Shown piece by piece: positions 1 to 10,825 of a stretch of DNA of 64,000 nt. The stretch is from Diphasiastrum complanatum (taxonomy: Eukaryota; Streptophyta; Lycopodiopsida; Lycopodiales; Lycopodiaceae). Numbering within the stretch: position 1 is the stretch's first letter; each line of letters opens with the position of its first letter. The stretch is from positions 39,135,014 through 39,199,013 of the forward strand of contig CM055102.1 of assembly GCA_029204225.1 (NCBI GenBank), given 5' to 3'. The translations under genes and the position numbers were made by a program. Under the pieces are notes generated by a model, which searched no databases, was not told the origin of the DNA, and was given only the letters and a program-made list of their open reading frames with translations.

Positions 1-228
1 CAATATCTCATTAGAGACATTCATCTTAATGTAGTGGAGAGCCATCCTAGCTCTCTTCTTGTATTTTTGTACTTCTTGAAGGACTTGAGGCTCCTCCTCA
101 ATTCCAAGTACAATGTCCATCACATCTTGGAGTATCAAGATGGACTCCATCCTCAACTTCCATATTGAATAATTGGAAGTAGACAATCTCTCACTTGGTT
201 GCAACAAGTATGAACTCATTGAAGTCAT
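1..228 (-). CDS. Copia gag, N-terminal part, cut by window edge
   Basis: An open frame of 76 codons starts at ATG 228-226 and runs off the left edge. It has the usual start of a Ty1/copia Gag: a short leader, then a block of the SNYSIWKLRMESIL type and a following EEEPQVLQEVQKYKKRAR segment, like the DUF4219/UBN2 capsid region. Gag forms the virus-like particle in the cytoplasm. The frame is free of stops as far as it can be read, and a PBS and LTR lie upstream on the same strand, so it is the 5' end of a minus-strand copia element. Family assignment is from memory of copia Gag proteins. Confidence 0.75.
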   Translation of the reverse strand, partial: MTSMSSYLLQPSERLSTSNYSIWKLRMESILILQDVMDIVLGIEEEPQVLQEVQKYKKRARMALHYIKMNVSNEIL

Positions 229-972
229 GTAAAGTGGAGATAAATAAAAGTGATGAACAAAAAATGTTGCTTCTCTCTCACTATAGGATCCAATAATGGT
301 GTGCTACCATCTCCTATGCAAGATCTTGCAACAAACTGTGAGATGATTCTCACTAGCTATCTCAATCTCTCCAAAACTAGATCTACTTCACATCAAATGA
401 TGGAGTATGGGAAAAGTTAGAATCAAACACTCTTAGCACGTGTGAAATACACTAAGAAACCAAATTTGACTCAAATACAATAATATTGCATGAAACAAAA
501 TGGCTAAGATCTCAAAATAGTGCCTAGATCACATATAGATGAGATTGGTAAGCATTCAACTGTGATTTTGGATCAAACAAGCAATCTTTTGACCAAATCA
601 AATGTGTCCACCCAGGTCTAGGTGCCCTACCTAACCCTCTTCAAAAGCTTATAACTTTTGATTGGCTCAACCAAATGGAATGAAACTGATTGCATCATAA
701 ACTAGACAAAAATAGCTTCAAAACAAGCTATCTAGCAAGATTTTTGGATCAAACATGAAAGAGAACTCCCAAAATGAAATTGGATGTTCCTCACACGTGT
801 CTGAGCACCTTATTCCGTATAGTACCAGGTCAGACCCAATCAATGTCCTTTTGATCTCTTTTGATCCAAAATTGAACAAGATAGCTAGGAAAATGGGCCT
901 TGACAATTTCTAGCTCAAGATTGATGAATAGTTTTCACTCAAATGGATCAAAATGCATGGTAACCTTAGGTA
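229..972 (-). other. Untranslated leader of the minus-strand copia element
   Basis: About 740 bp between the Gag start codon and the primer-binding site. No long frame or known domain is seen on either strand. It carries scattered CACGTGTG words like those in the neighbouring LTR (near 438 and 792). Confidence 0.5.
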
Positions 973-985
973 GGCTCTGATACCA
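973..985 (-). promoter_or_regulatory. Primer-binding site (tRNA-iMet type)
   Basis: Reads TGGTATCAGAGCC on the minus strand, directly after an LTR ending in CA. This is the usual initiator-methionine tRNA primer site of plant copia elements, where minus-strand cDNA synthesis starts. Confidence 0.85.
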
Positions 986-1804
986 TGTTGAATTTCACAC
1001 GTGTGGATTGTCCACTACATGTACTTGTGATCTCCTAAGGTGCGTAGATGCACCAAGATCAAGACTAGATTGAGATTCAAGATCTATCTTTGATTCTATG
1101 GCAAAAACACACTACTACATGCATTCAATCACTTCCAACTCTCACTCACACGTGTGGGAAGTGTTCCAAAAGTATTCTAAGTAAATACAAGCTGCTCTCC
1201 TCGGGTAGAGAGAGAAAAACCATCATGAGCTCTGGGTAGAGAGAGAAAGCTAGAAATTCAATGACACTCAAAATCCACTCAATCTCAAAATCAATTAGAT
1301 CCAAAAGGAGGAGTACAATGATACTAATAGATTCATGAGCTACCACTATGCTTAACTATGATTGGATCACACTTTGCCACCTCTTAATCCTATTGGACCA
1401 TTGATCCATGCACCTCTAAATTCTATTGGACTATATTCAAGCACACCTCAATTTTCTATTGGACCTCACAAGGTTCCACCTCTAAATCCTATTGGACCTC
1501 TTAAGCTTCATGAAACAAAAGCATGACACTTGTCTACACTCTAATTGGCACAAGTTTGGCTCTATTTTGGCTCAATATTGGCATTACAAGTGGAAATGGA
1601 TAATTTGCCATCTATGCCAAATTTGACCCTATCAACATCCTACACCTAAATGCTTGACTATGAAATTCTATGAGACCCCTATATCAAACATTTTGATTTA
1701 CTTTACAACTCTCCACACGTGGGAACATCCTCCACACATGTGAGATTCACTTACAAACTTCTATCATAAAAAATACCAAGCTAGATTTTTGCCAATTTCT
1801 CACA
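986..1804 (-). mobile_element. 5' LTR of a minus-strand copia element (819 bp)
   Basis: Starts TGTTGAATTT next to the PBS and ends in CTCACA. The right end (about 1700-1804) is similar in reverse complement to the first 100 bases of the solo LTR at 30,924-31,772, which fixes the boundary and orientation. It has several CACACGTGTG palindromes and a stem-loop around 1713-1744 shared with other copies. Similar but decayed sequence is at about 19.4-19.7 kb and 55.0-55.6 kb. The matching LTR lies outside the window. Confidence 0.75.
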
Positions 1805-3880
1805 GGAATGATACAGCTGGTAGTGATCAGCGATTAGATCTGAACTCCATCCAAATTGTTTGCTTTCGCGATTCTTTCGTGACTGTGACGACTATTATTG
1901 TCATCATACACTTTATGTCCTATTTTCGACATGATATCAGAGCATACTATGATAGTATCAGTGCTACAACACTACTTATTTATCTGAACCATCACGATAT
2001 CAGACTTGTGATCTCTATCAGGGCCTAATACTACCTCGATATCAGAGCGAAAAGCTCTAATACTTGATATCTTTCATGATATCAAATTAATACCATATTC
2101 TTCAGTTGCTTTCATCCTTTGAGTATCAGAGAATTGATTTCCTATTGTTGGCATCACTACATCTTAGCGTCATCAATACAATCTACAAACTAAGTTCCAT
2201 ATGGATTTTCAAAGTAAAGCTGGTCTTTGTTTACTGATCCCCTATAGGATCTGTTGGCTTTTTGTTTCTTTCTCGTTCTAGTTCTTTTTCTTGTTTAGAA
2301 TACTTTTAGGGTTGGTTCTGCCTGTTATTAGACTTTGTGGGCATTTATTAGATGTGTTCTTGTTATTACAATGCCCAAACCAAACAGAATGGACTGATTA
2401 ATGTTGTAGTATTGTCCTGCCTATCAAAGGACACTCATGTTTGTCACTCTTGCACTGAAGCACATGCATAAATGACCACATTTAATCAAGCATGCATGCC
2501 AAAATGTTCAACCATCAGACCAGCATGCAAAACTGTTGAACAATGACTGAAATCCTATTCTAATGCTGTAAAAACGAGTTACAATCAGATCCTAAACACT
2601 ACTAAACTTGCATAAATCCACAAAACTGAAATAAGAAACTATTCTAGCAGCATTTTAGAAGTCCAAGAATCAAGAAACCAACCAGTCTTTTGATTCTTGG
2701 ACATCCCAAGAACAGCAAGAACATGGTTGAAAGATAATATGCAAGAACTGCACCACAAACCCAGCCTATTCAATTTACCTAAATGCTGATTCCTACATTA
2801 ATCCACAAACAAGAAATGAAAACTAATCCACTCTAAGAAAGCATGAAAACTAATCCACTCTACTATCCACAACCACACACAAAGGATGGAAGGGTAAGAT
2901 CATGAATGCATCACTCAAGAAACAAGCATGATCAAGGAGCTCAATGGATGCACCAAACTCGTGGAAGCTCTTCTCATTTCAGCATGGAGTAGATACAATA
3001 CACAAAACGCTCCTCTTCTCAAAGAGGGAGTCTCTAACATAGGCAAGAGAGCTCCTTAGGTGGCATCCTAGTGGCATTTCCACATTACACAAATTACAAG
3101 TGGAATAATACTCTCCACTAGAAGTCACCATCAAAAGGTCTCACTCTACTTTCCTTAAGAGGGGTCTACTTGCATTTATTACTTTGTCTAGAAATACTAG
3201 TTCCTACATGGTCATTCCATCTTTCGGGATTCACCATGAGGCTTACACAGTTCTTGCTTGTCATTCCTAACTAGCATTTCTCAGCTCTCATACTCGGCTT
3301 TCAGTATTCGTTTGTCTCATCTTCTCAGAGACCTCCTCGGTCTAAGGTGAGAGGTGCTCTTGGGTAGCTCTGGTCGAGCATCTTGGGAATTCATCAGAAT
3401 CAGCCAACATCATCCTACCCCTAATGTGTTGCAAGACCCACTACAACTCATATGAATGACGTCACTCTGCTATTGGCATTGGCATCTTTGATCGTCACTT
3501 GGAAAAGCGTAGATCCTCGTTCGCTTGCATAAAACCAAGTGCTTATTGTTGTAGGTGGTTGACATTCTCAAAATTTGGAGAGCTCCCAGCAGCTTCACAA
3601 CTTGCATGCCTGAGTGCTTCCCGTGTGTCTTTTTCTCTTATCACTTGTATCCGCCATTGACGGTTTCATCTCTAGTTTCTTGGTAGATTCTAACTTCTGG
3701 GAGGTCTGTATCCTCCATTTGCTTCTGGGTATTTATGTGGTTCTTCTCTCAGTTGAAGTTCCAGTCTCAAGGAAAACCTTCGATCTGCAGGTTGCACAAA
3801 CTTCGACTATCAGTCTCAAGGGGATGGACTCATCATCAAAAAATTGGTTGTAGGAACAGATTTGGGTGGACAGTTTGGTT
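1805..3880. other. No gene seen; repeat-like spacer
   Basis: No convincing coding region on either strand. Between 1930 and 2130 the word TATCAG recurs about six times, twice as GATATCAGAGC. The segment 2215-2400 resembles, in inverted orientation, 11,080-11,240, so it is probably an old dispersed repeat. The rest (2400-3880) shows nothing I recognise. Confidence 0.5.
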
Positions 3881-3904
3881 ATGGTAAGGAAACATGATGA
3901 AGGC

Positions 3905-5181
3905 TTAGTGGAAGGGTGATCCTTTATCTTCAAAATCTTGAGTGGCAGCAATAACATCTTTCCATACCAAATATTCAATTTCAGTGGATTTCCCAAAATA
4001 ATTTGATAAGAAATGACAAGCTTTGGCTCCTCCTATGTTTGGTTTGCAAGGGATGTTTCCCATTTTGCCTGAAAACTTCTCATCCTTTTGTATTTTAACA
4101 TGTCCCTTATGAAGACATGCCTTGGAAAAAACTTCCTCTAATCGAGCTATTGCTTGTTTGAATGATGACTCTGCCTTAGTATTCCAAGCAAACAAAATAT
4201 GAAGGTATATCAAATTTTGTATGATCCTTACCTCCCCATGAAGTATGCAAATATGAACATTTTCAAGAGGAATTGGTAGCACTGGTTTTTAATTTGGGTC
4301 TTCTATATCTTTTGAAACTTTCGTGATATTCAACATGTCTTTGATAGTTTTCATGCAATATAGGCATGGATGTTTCGAATTTGTTCCATGAGAGACATTA
4401 AACATGCACTTCAATGTCTTCATGTCTCCAACCAAATGTCATTCCACACTAAAAGCACCAATTTCAGGTACATTGATTGGTATGTCGTTCATATGAACCT
4501 TAATTATCTCTGGTAATTTGTCTTGCCAAAAACCTAGAATAAATCATCATGATCTTTAAAACCTGTCCAGAATATAAAAATCATCAATTATATTAAAGGA
4601 ATTTTTAGTATTACTTGATCAAACATATTATCATTTAGATGCTTAAAAAACAATATTACCTCACAAGTTGCTAACCACCATATCTCATGTTTAGATTGCA
4701 CACTAAAATTTAAGCCCTCCGAGTATGTCGTATTGTGTAACACTAACCCTTTCCAATTTGTCCCTTTACTACTTCTAATTCATGTAACTTGAGAACTAAT
4801 ATCAGCTTTTTAATACTTTCATTTGTAATTCTATAAAATTTTATAATATATCTCAGTTAATGATTCAAATCTACAAACATGTTGTTGCTAGAATCATATG
4901 AAAATTTGCTAACTTTTGAATTATAAGTTCCATTGATATGGTAAGGAATACCAATGATTTTTTGCATACCCCTGTTTAACGCATCTCATTCTAATTTGAT
5001 TTGAAATGGACAAGGAATCAAAAATTTTTTCAAGTGCTATTGTCCAAATGTTGTTTGATGAGTGCGATTTTTTAGTGAGCTTTTGACAATGAGCTTTTTG
5101 GTGATTTGGGGAGCTTTTTTTAGGCACATTTTTTTTTTTTGGCAACATTAAGCAAACACAACAATGGAAAGCAATAGACAT
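3905..5181 (-). pseudogene. Unrecognised multi-exon gene family, copy 1 (decayed)
   Basis: The minus strand carries blocks matching, in the same order, blocks of the locus at 48.4-51.0 kb. One block (about 4980-4850) reads LNRGMQKIIGIPYHINGTYN; the second locus has LNQGMHKIVGNPSHLNEVYC. A middle block near 4790-4670 ends IWWLATCE before a GT donor. A last block (about 4480-3905) has GDMKTLKCMFNVSHG, then CLYCMKT, then IYLHILFAWNT and GNIPCKPNIGGAK. Stops and small frame breaks interrupt it: one stop precedes the GDMK block and another sits just upstream of the frame that opens at 4282. The GD-K...CxxC arrangement recalls uncharacterised, possibly transposase-like frames in other eukaryotes, but I cannot name a family. 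No function is claimed. Confidence 0.5.
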
Positions 5182-5540
5182 CTAGAGGAAAGATATGTAG
5201 TGCCAATTTTTCTGAACATTATTGGCATACATATAGCATAATTACATACATGGAGGTAAGCTGTATGGGATGTGTGGGTCCTACGATTGCAATATTGCTA
5301 GCCACTTCAATGAAGAATACATGAGTGTTTATAAAAGATAAATAATCAATAGAATAGTAATTGCCAACAATATTATTCTTCTAAACGTGAGAGTCGTTTT
5401 TAGTAGTCATGTTAATGAACAATTCATGTGTCTGTCGCATGGCTATAGCCACAAAATTCCGAAATTCTAAAGTTGTTTTTCTTGATTGGGGAGAACTGTG
5501 AGACACTTTGCTTGAGTCATCTAACATCTCTCATCTTCAC
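5182..5540. other. No gene seen
   Basis: AT-rich spacer between the decayed family copy and a copia fragment. I see no coding or structural signal. Confidence 0.4.
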
Positions 5541-6240
5541 AACATAAGCCAATGTCTATACCTATGGAGGTTGGTAAGAAACTTTCTAACCAAGATGATA
5601 GTATGCTAGTTGATGCTACATTGTTTCGTCAATTAGTTGGTTTTCTAATGTATCTCACAACTACTCGTCCTGATATAAGCCGCCGCTGTAAGTGTGGTAA
5701 GTCAATTCATGGATACGCCTAGGGAAACTTATTGGAAAATAGCGAAGAGAATTCTTCTCTACATTAAGAAGACACTCACCCATGGACTGCTATATGAAAG
5801 ACATCAAGCTTTTCCAGTTTTGTAGGGGTTCGTATATTCAGATTGGGCAGGCTATATAGACAACATAAGATCCACCACATATTATATCTTTCATGTTGGT
5901 AATGGTGTGTTCTCTTGGTCTAGTAAGAAACATGATACAATTGCTCTCTCCACCTTTGAAGTGGAGTACAAAGCCTTATGTTCAACTACGTAGGAGGCAG
6001 TTTTGCTAAGAAGGATGATGAAAGACATTAGCATCTTGTTGAGTAAGCCTACAATGATCAAGTGTGATAGCTAGAGTGTTATTCAGCTAGCTAAGAATCA
6101 TGTATTTCATGCATGCACAAAGCATATAGAGATTAAATATCATTTTATTAGAGAAAAGATAAAGTTCTAAGTGTTGATAGATTTGAGTTTTTCTAGAAAA
6201 AAGCTCTTTGTAAGAAAAATTGACTAGGGCTTAAGGGAGA
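5541..6240 (+). pseudogene. Copia reverse transcriptase end plus RNase H, decayed
   Basis: Across two or three frames the plus strand reads the end of a copia RT and the RNase H domain. In order: DATLFRQLVGFLMYLTTTRP, then a YSDWAGYIDN block (first acidic residue), a STFEVEY block (Glu), a MIKCDS block (Asp) and a KHIEIKYHFIREKI block close to the C-terminus. Several stops and at least two frameshifts separate these blocks, so it is not functional. It ends in a purine-rich AAGGGAGAG tract, the usual polypurine tract before a 3' LTR. The rest of the element to the left is missing. Confidence 0.75.
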
Positions 6241-6560
6241 GTATTAAAATTAGTAAGCCCAATTAATTTTTCGATCTTATGTACATTTCCGTTTTGGTAA
6301 TTTTTAAATGTTTGCTCATAAGTTTGTGTGTGTGTGTGTGCGCGCACACACGTCCCGTAACGAGGACCATATTGTCATGCATATTGTCATGCAGCGATAC
6401 CCCCTACAAGAAGTCTGTATATATGTGTATCACTCCTCCTCTTTTGTTAATATAGTTGATACAATGTTTTCTTGGGTTGATGAGTGCTCTCTCTTTTTGC
6501 TATCGTATGATGTTTAGCTTGTTAGTTAGCGAACTCATACTACTCATCAGATCATCGACA
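6241..6560 (+). mobile_element. Probable start of the 3' LTR of the decayed copia element
   Basis: Sequence directly after the polypurine tract begins TATTAAAATTAG, as expected for a 3' LTR whose TG has changed to TA. The right boundary cannot be set because no partner LTR is present. Confidence 0.35.
6323..6352. repeat. (TG)n-CGCG-(CA)n palindrome
   Basis: A TG run passes through CGCG into a CA run, giving the perfect 18-bp palindrome GTGTGTGCGCGCACACAC. It is alternating purine-pyrimidine throughout. Confidence 0.9.
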
Positions 6561-6593
6561 CACGTGCACGCACACACGCGCACGCGTGTGCAT

Positions 6594-6628
<35 letters not shown>
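6556..6628. repeat. (CA)n microsatellite with CG/GT interruptions
   Basis: About 70 bp of almost unbroken purine-pyrimidine alternation, ending in a pure (CA) run. The open frame over it is a repeat artefact. Confidence 0.9.
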
Positions 6629-6631
<3 letters not shown>

Positions 6632-6939
6632 GTTGGTTTTGGGTTTCAAGCTGAGTTTCTACACATAACAATAATTAGTAAAATTCTGTGTAGATCCACT
6701 AACTTTTTGATTTTTAACTATGTTGTTCAAATGACTGTTGTCAAGAAGAGGAAGTGCCTTTCCACCTCCTCCTAATTCATGTGTAGTACGTGAGTGGGCT
6801 CGATCCTAGAAGCCTTGGAGATGCTATTGCAAACAAGATGTCCATAAAATCTACTTCTATTTGCAACCAAAACAAAGGAATACTAGCTTAAACACATACA
6901 AACCTCTCACACACACTTCTACACTATTCATTTCACCTT

Positions 6940-6942
<3 letters not shown>

Positions 6943-7034
<92 letters not shown>
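6943..7034. repeat. (CT)n microsatellite, about 90 bp
   Basis: Uninterrupted CT dinucleotides. The Ser-Leu and Arg-Glu frames seen on both strands are artefacts of the repeat. Confidence 0.95.
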
Positions 7035-7035
<1 letters not shown>

Positions 7036-7059
7036 GCTCTCTTGAGCTTTCCAAGTAGT

Positions 7060-8040
7060 GCTAATTAACACAACTTAGTAGAAAAAAACACACATGCTAA
7101 GTAGGAGCCAAATTAGCAAAGACTTAGATAAAATAGCATAAAATACAAAGTTAAGCTAAAAGTGGCCAAACATCATGGCAAGTACATATGGATCCAAAAT
7201 AACAGAATCTTGTTCTCTTCTATTAAGGATTAAAATTACATACAATGAGCTTCCTCTTATAGAAGCTTGTGGAGTTTCCTTTCCACATTTGCTTATGCGA
7301 CAAGATAATGCAAGTTCATTTTTGGGGACTTGACTTTGACTTTTGCATAACTTTTTTTAGTCTAAGTTAAACCTTGAGATTTGCTAAAACAATTTCCTTG
7401 CCCCCTAATGTCTAATGGCACCACAAGTTGGGCTTACACTCGTAGGATGCCAAACTAGGGCCTACTAACTACAGATGGGCTCTTCAAGATGGACTTATAC
7501 ACACAGGATGCCATGCTTGGGCCATTGATTAAACAAAGTTGATTACAAAATAATTTTACAAAGGCTTTTCCCTGCAAGGTGCCCCTTTCCTAAATTATAT
7601 TGGGCTCCATTGAAATGCCTCTTAGGCCTTGTATTGCAGCCCATTAGAGGAACTCAAAAATAAAAAAAGACCCTTTGTAAAGATACTTTTATTTTTCTAG
7701 TTTCGACCTCCACCTGGCCCAATCAAAATGCACAAATTTGAAATCTATGTAACGTAGCTCAAATAATTGAAGAATAAAAATATATTACAACAAACATTGA
7801 AATTGGTGTCAGCCAGCACGGATGTATCTCATTGGTTCGCTCTTCCTGCCCGACGTCAATACCTCAAGTTAAATTTATTTAACTATGCTGGTTAGTATAA
7901 TGAAATTTGTTAACCAGACTAGTTACAATTATAGAAATATAGTATGCACAAGTACTAGAATTATAGTATGCACAATAACTGTGACTATTGTGACATTCAC
8001 ATGAGATTAAATGTGATACAAATAATTGAATTGAGTATCA
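7060..8040. other. No gene seen
   Basis: AT-rich spacer. Between 7430 and 7540 two similar segments contain AGGATGCCA followed by GGGCC, suggesting a short diverged duplication. Nothing else is recognised. Confidence 0.4.
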
Positions 8041-8068
8041 TATCAGAGACATTTTTGGTGCCCAAGCT

Positions 8069-9053
8069 TTGAAAATAGCAATGGCAAGGAGACCAAGATC
8101 TATAGTTGAGTCTATGATTCTTTACAATGAGAAAGATGACGCTGATAACTGGAAGCCAACAAAATATACGAAGAATTCATGGGTGTTGTTGCATCCATCA
8201 TCAAAGGGCAATTTTCGACAGAAGAAAAGGGCAAAGATGACATACAAATCTTATTGGAAAGCAAAAATCATGAGTTTAAGACTACTCCCGGAGGTCACTC
8301 TATATCAGAAGTTTTAGTACATGTTTATATGCATTAAGAAATGAAAGTACAAGATATCAATCCTCATGATCATTAAAAATATAACTACAAATATATTAAA
8401 ACGTATGCACTCTACTACAATTATAGGTGTTTTTTTATTGATGCTCTTTAGATTACAGTTTAAATTATTCAACGTTTTTTTTTCTTTCAGATTTATATCC
8501 ATCAAACATAAGTGAATGGGAGCCAACACAATCACTTGTAGGAATATTGGATGTGATTCACTCTGATGTTGGAAAGCTGCAATATAGAGGAAGAAGTCCA
8601 AAGGAACTTGCAGATAGTGGTATATATTTTTATGAATCTTCATATATACCACAAACAAATGGAGGTTTTGGCAAGCTTGAAGTAATTCCATTGCCTAGTT
8701 TTCATAGTGACGAGTGGCCTACTCCTGACAATATTGTTTCTGAATCCTTTAGATGCAAGCTACTCATTGATTTTAGAAATGCCATGAAGATAAGTACCGG
8801 TTCAAAAATTGTTCACCTAAGTTGGTTTATCTCATTGCATAGATTTGTTGATTTTTTCTCAAGTGCAGATGTTCGAAGGACACCAACTTTCTTTATTTGC
8901 AAGGATTTATCAGATGAGACTTTGTCAGATCTCATGGATCAAGGCTGGGATAGTAAAACAAATAATGATATAGAATGCAGGATAAAAAAGTCGTCAATGA
9001 TCTTCCGTTATCATATCAAAAAACAAATGCTTTTTTTCACATTTAGCTATTAG
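8069..9053 (+). CDS. Unrecognised possible two-exon gene
   Basis: Two plus-strand open stretches may belong together. The first (8069-8317) has a Lys-rich segment and a WKPTKYTKNSWVLLHP block. The second opens after a pyrimidine-rich TTTTTCTTTCAG at about 8479-8490 and stays open to 9053, about 185 codons. It contains SNISEWEPTQSL, DVIHSDVGKLQYRGRSP, YFYESSYIPQTNGGFG and LSDETLSDLMDQGWDS. The donor of the first exon is not certain. I do not recognise the family, and no zinc, membrane or repeat motif is evident. It may be a transposon-borne frame, since TE debris lies on both sides. Confidence 0.35.
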
Positions 9054-10430
9054 AGATACAAGAAAACTGATGGTACATGGCTATCACTAGATCAAGACTT
9101 CAAAGTAAATAGTCACACAGACCGAAAGGAGATAAGCATCATACTCAAAGGAAGAATTTTTTACTACGGTTGAGGTGGAAGAGCATTGGATGCTTGATTT
9201 TATCAGAGTAGAGCTCATGCTATTACAAATCAATCTATCGACTTATTTCAGTTCATCATCAACGGAAGACTTGTTAGTACTCTATGTTTATTGCCATTTC
9301 AAAATAGTACAAACTAAAGGAAAATGACATAATTTGCAATGGCACGTTCACTAATATTTGTCTTGTCACATATGCGAAAAAGACAGGAGCTGGTAACGTG
9401 CTGCAAAGATCTACCTACAACAATCACCATTGTGGAAGAACAATAGTTTCAAATAAAGTTCAGTAAAATTTGTGTATAGACTCTTTCACTCGATAAATGA
9501 AAGCCCAAGTTGGGCATCAGCACGTGTATTTTGGGCTCCCAAATTCAAGAAAATGGAGCTGCATTTGATATATAAATGTATATTTTCCTATCAATTCTAT
9601 ACATTTTCAATCTATATCTGTTATGTGCTATCTATATTTTTCTCCCCTCTATTTAGTATAATAACATCATCCAGAGCACCATCATCAACAGGGGGTGGCT
9701 GAAGCCTTCCCCTCGCCAGTATGCTCATCAGGATAATTTATTGCCTAGATCTGTACACCTGGACTGATGTGTATTTAGGAAATTTAAACTACAAGATAAT
9801 ATATTCACAAATTAGTTATGGTTAGAAAATTTACTGAATAGAAAAATTAATCACCATTCTAAGACCAAGAATATATAGTATAAATTACCTTTGAAATATC
9901 AACATCCTGCTATAGGTTGGACCATTCAAAATAATAATCTTTGCATTGTACAAAGTGTACCACCCATAGCTGAATGAATCATTTTGCTGGGGTGACTGCA
10001 AAAAGTTTAGCACACAAGACATCAATGATGGGAAACTACACAATGATAAGAACACATTAGATTGTTGATTTCAAAATGCTAATGAGAAGGACATAATTTA
10101 CCTCCAGACTAATGATCTCCCATTTAGTTGACTAGGATTTCTTTGCTGGATTGTATTTACAGATAATCAGCAAGATCGAGTCAATATCCTTATGCGTATT
10201 ACTAGCCGAATCCATTTTTATACAAAAAATATTCGTATTCCTCCTTAGTTGGCAGACGTCCATAGTCCGCCAACTATCCATGCATTCAATTTAAGTTGAA
10301 ATTAATTATCTTCAAGCACTGACCTTGAAGCACTCTCAAGCACTGATCTTCAAGCCCTCAAGCCCTCAAGCACTGATCGCCCTCAACCGCTCCAAAGACA
10401 CTCAAATTTGCAGAAAACAAAGTGAGAGAA
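9054..10430. other. No gene seen
   Basis: AT-rich spacer. A short frame continues in pieces after 9053 but has no recognisable motif. The remainder shows nothing. Confidence 0.4.
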
Positions 10431-10439
10431 AAGGCGCTG

Positions 10440-10825
10440 GATCGTGCAAATTCGAAGATTGAAACAGACGTCAGATTCTGACGTCCACCAAACACGTCGG
10501 AATCCAACGTTTGTGCCCATTCAGGCCCGGACAAATGTGCTAGATGACGTGGACAGGCTTTTTGGCTTGCCGACGTGAACGTTGGAATTCGACGTGCGTC
10601 GGATTTCGACGTCCACATTGGATTACACATTTTTTTTCTCTAATGTATCCACGTCTGCAAGTCGGATTACGTGTCTTTGAAAAATTGGTTGCCGCCCATA
10701 TATCCTGATCGCCGGACTCTGATTTTCGGATTTTTTACTGGGACGTCGGACTTCGACGTGTCGGATTGTGACGAATTATGAAATTTTTGAGCATACATCA
10801 GACGCCCACGTCGGAATCTGCGCGA
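10440..10825. repeat. CpG-rich cluster of GACGTC / CGTCGGA words
   Basis: Within about 390 bp the words GACGTC, CGACGT and CGTCGGA recur about ten times, partly as inverted pairs such as GGATTTCGACGTCC and GACGTCAGATTCTGACGTC. The surrounding DNA is AT-rich and poor in CpG. The open frame on the minus strand here has no family resemblance and starts at a motif-rich stretch. This could be a decayed satellite-like or MITE-like unit. Confidence 0.5.

Noticed and set aside
6857-7058. Open frames of Ser-Leu and Arg-Glu repeats (also at 52.0-52.2 kb and 53.6-53.9 kb)
   Set aside because: They only reflect (CT)n microsatellites read in open frames on both strands.
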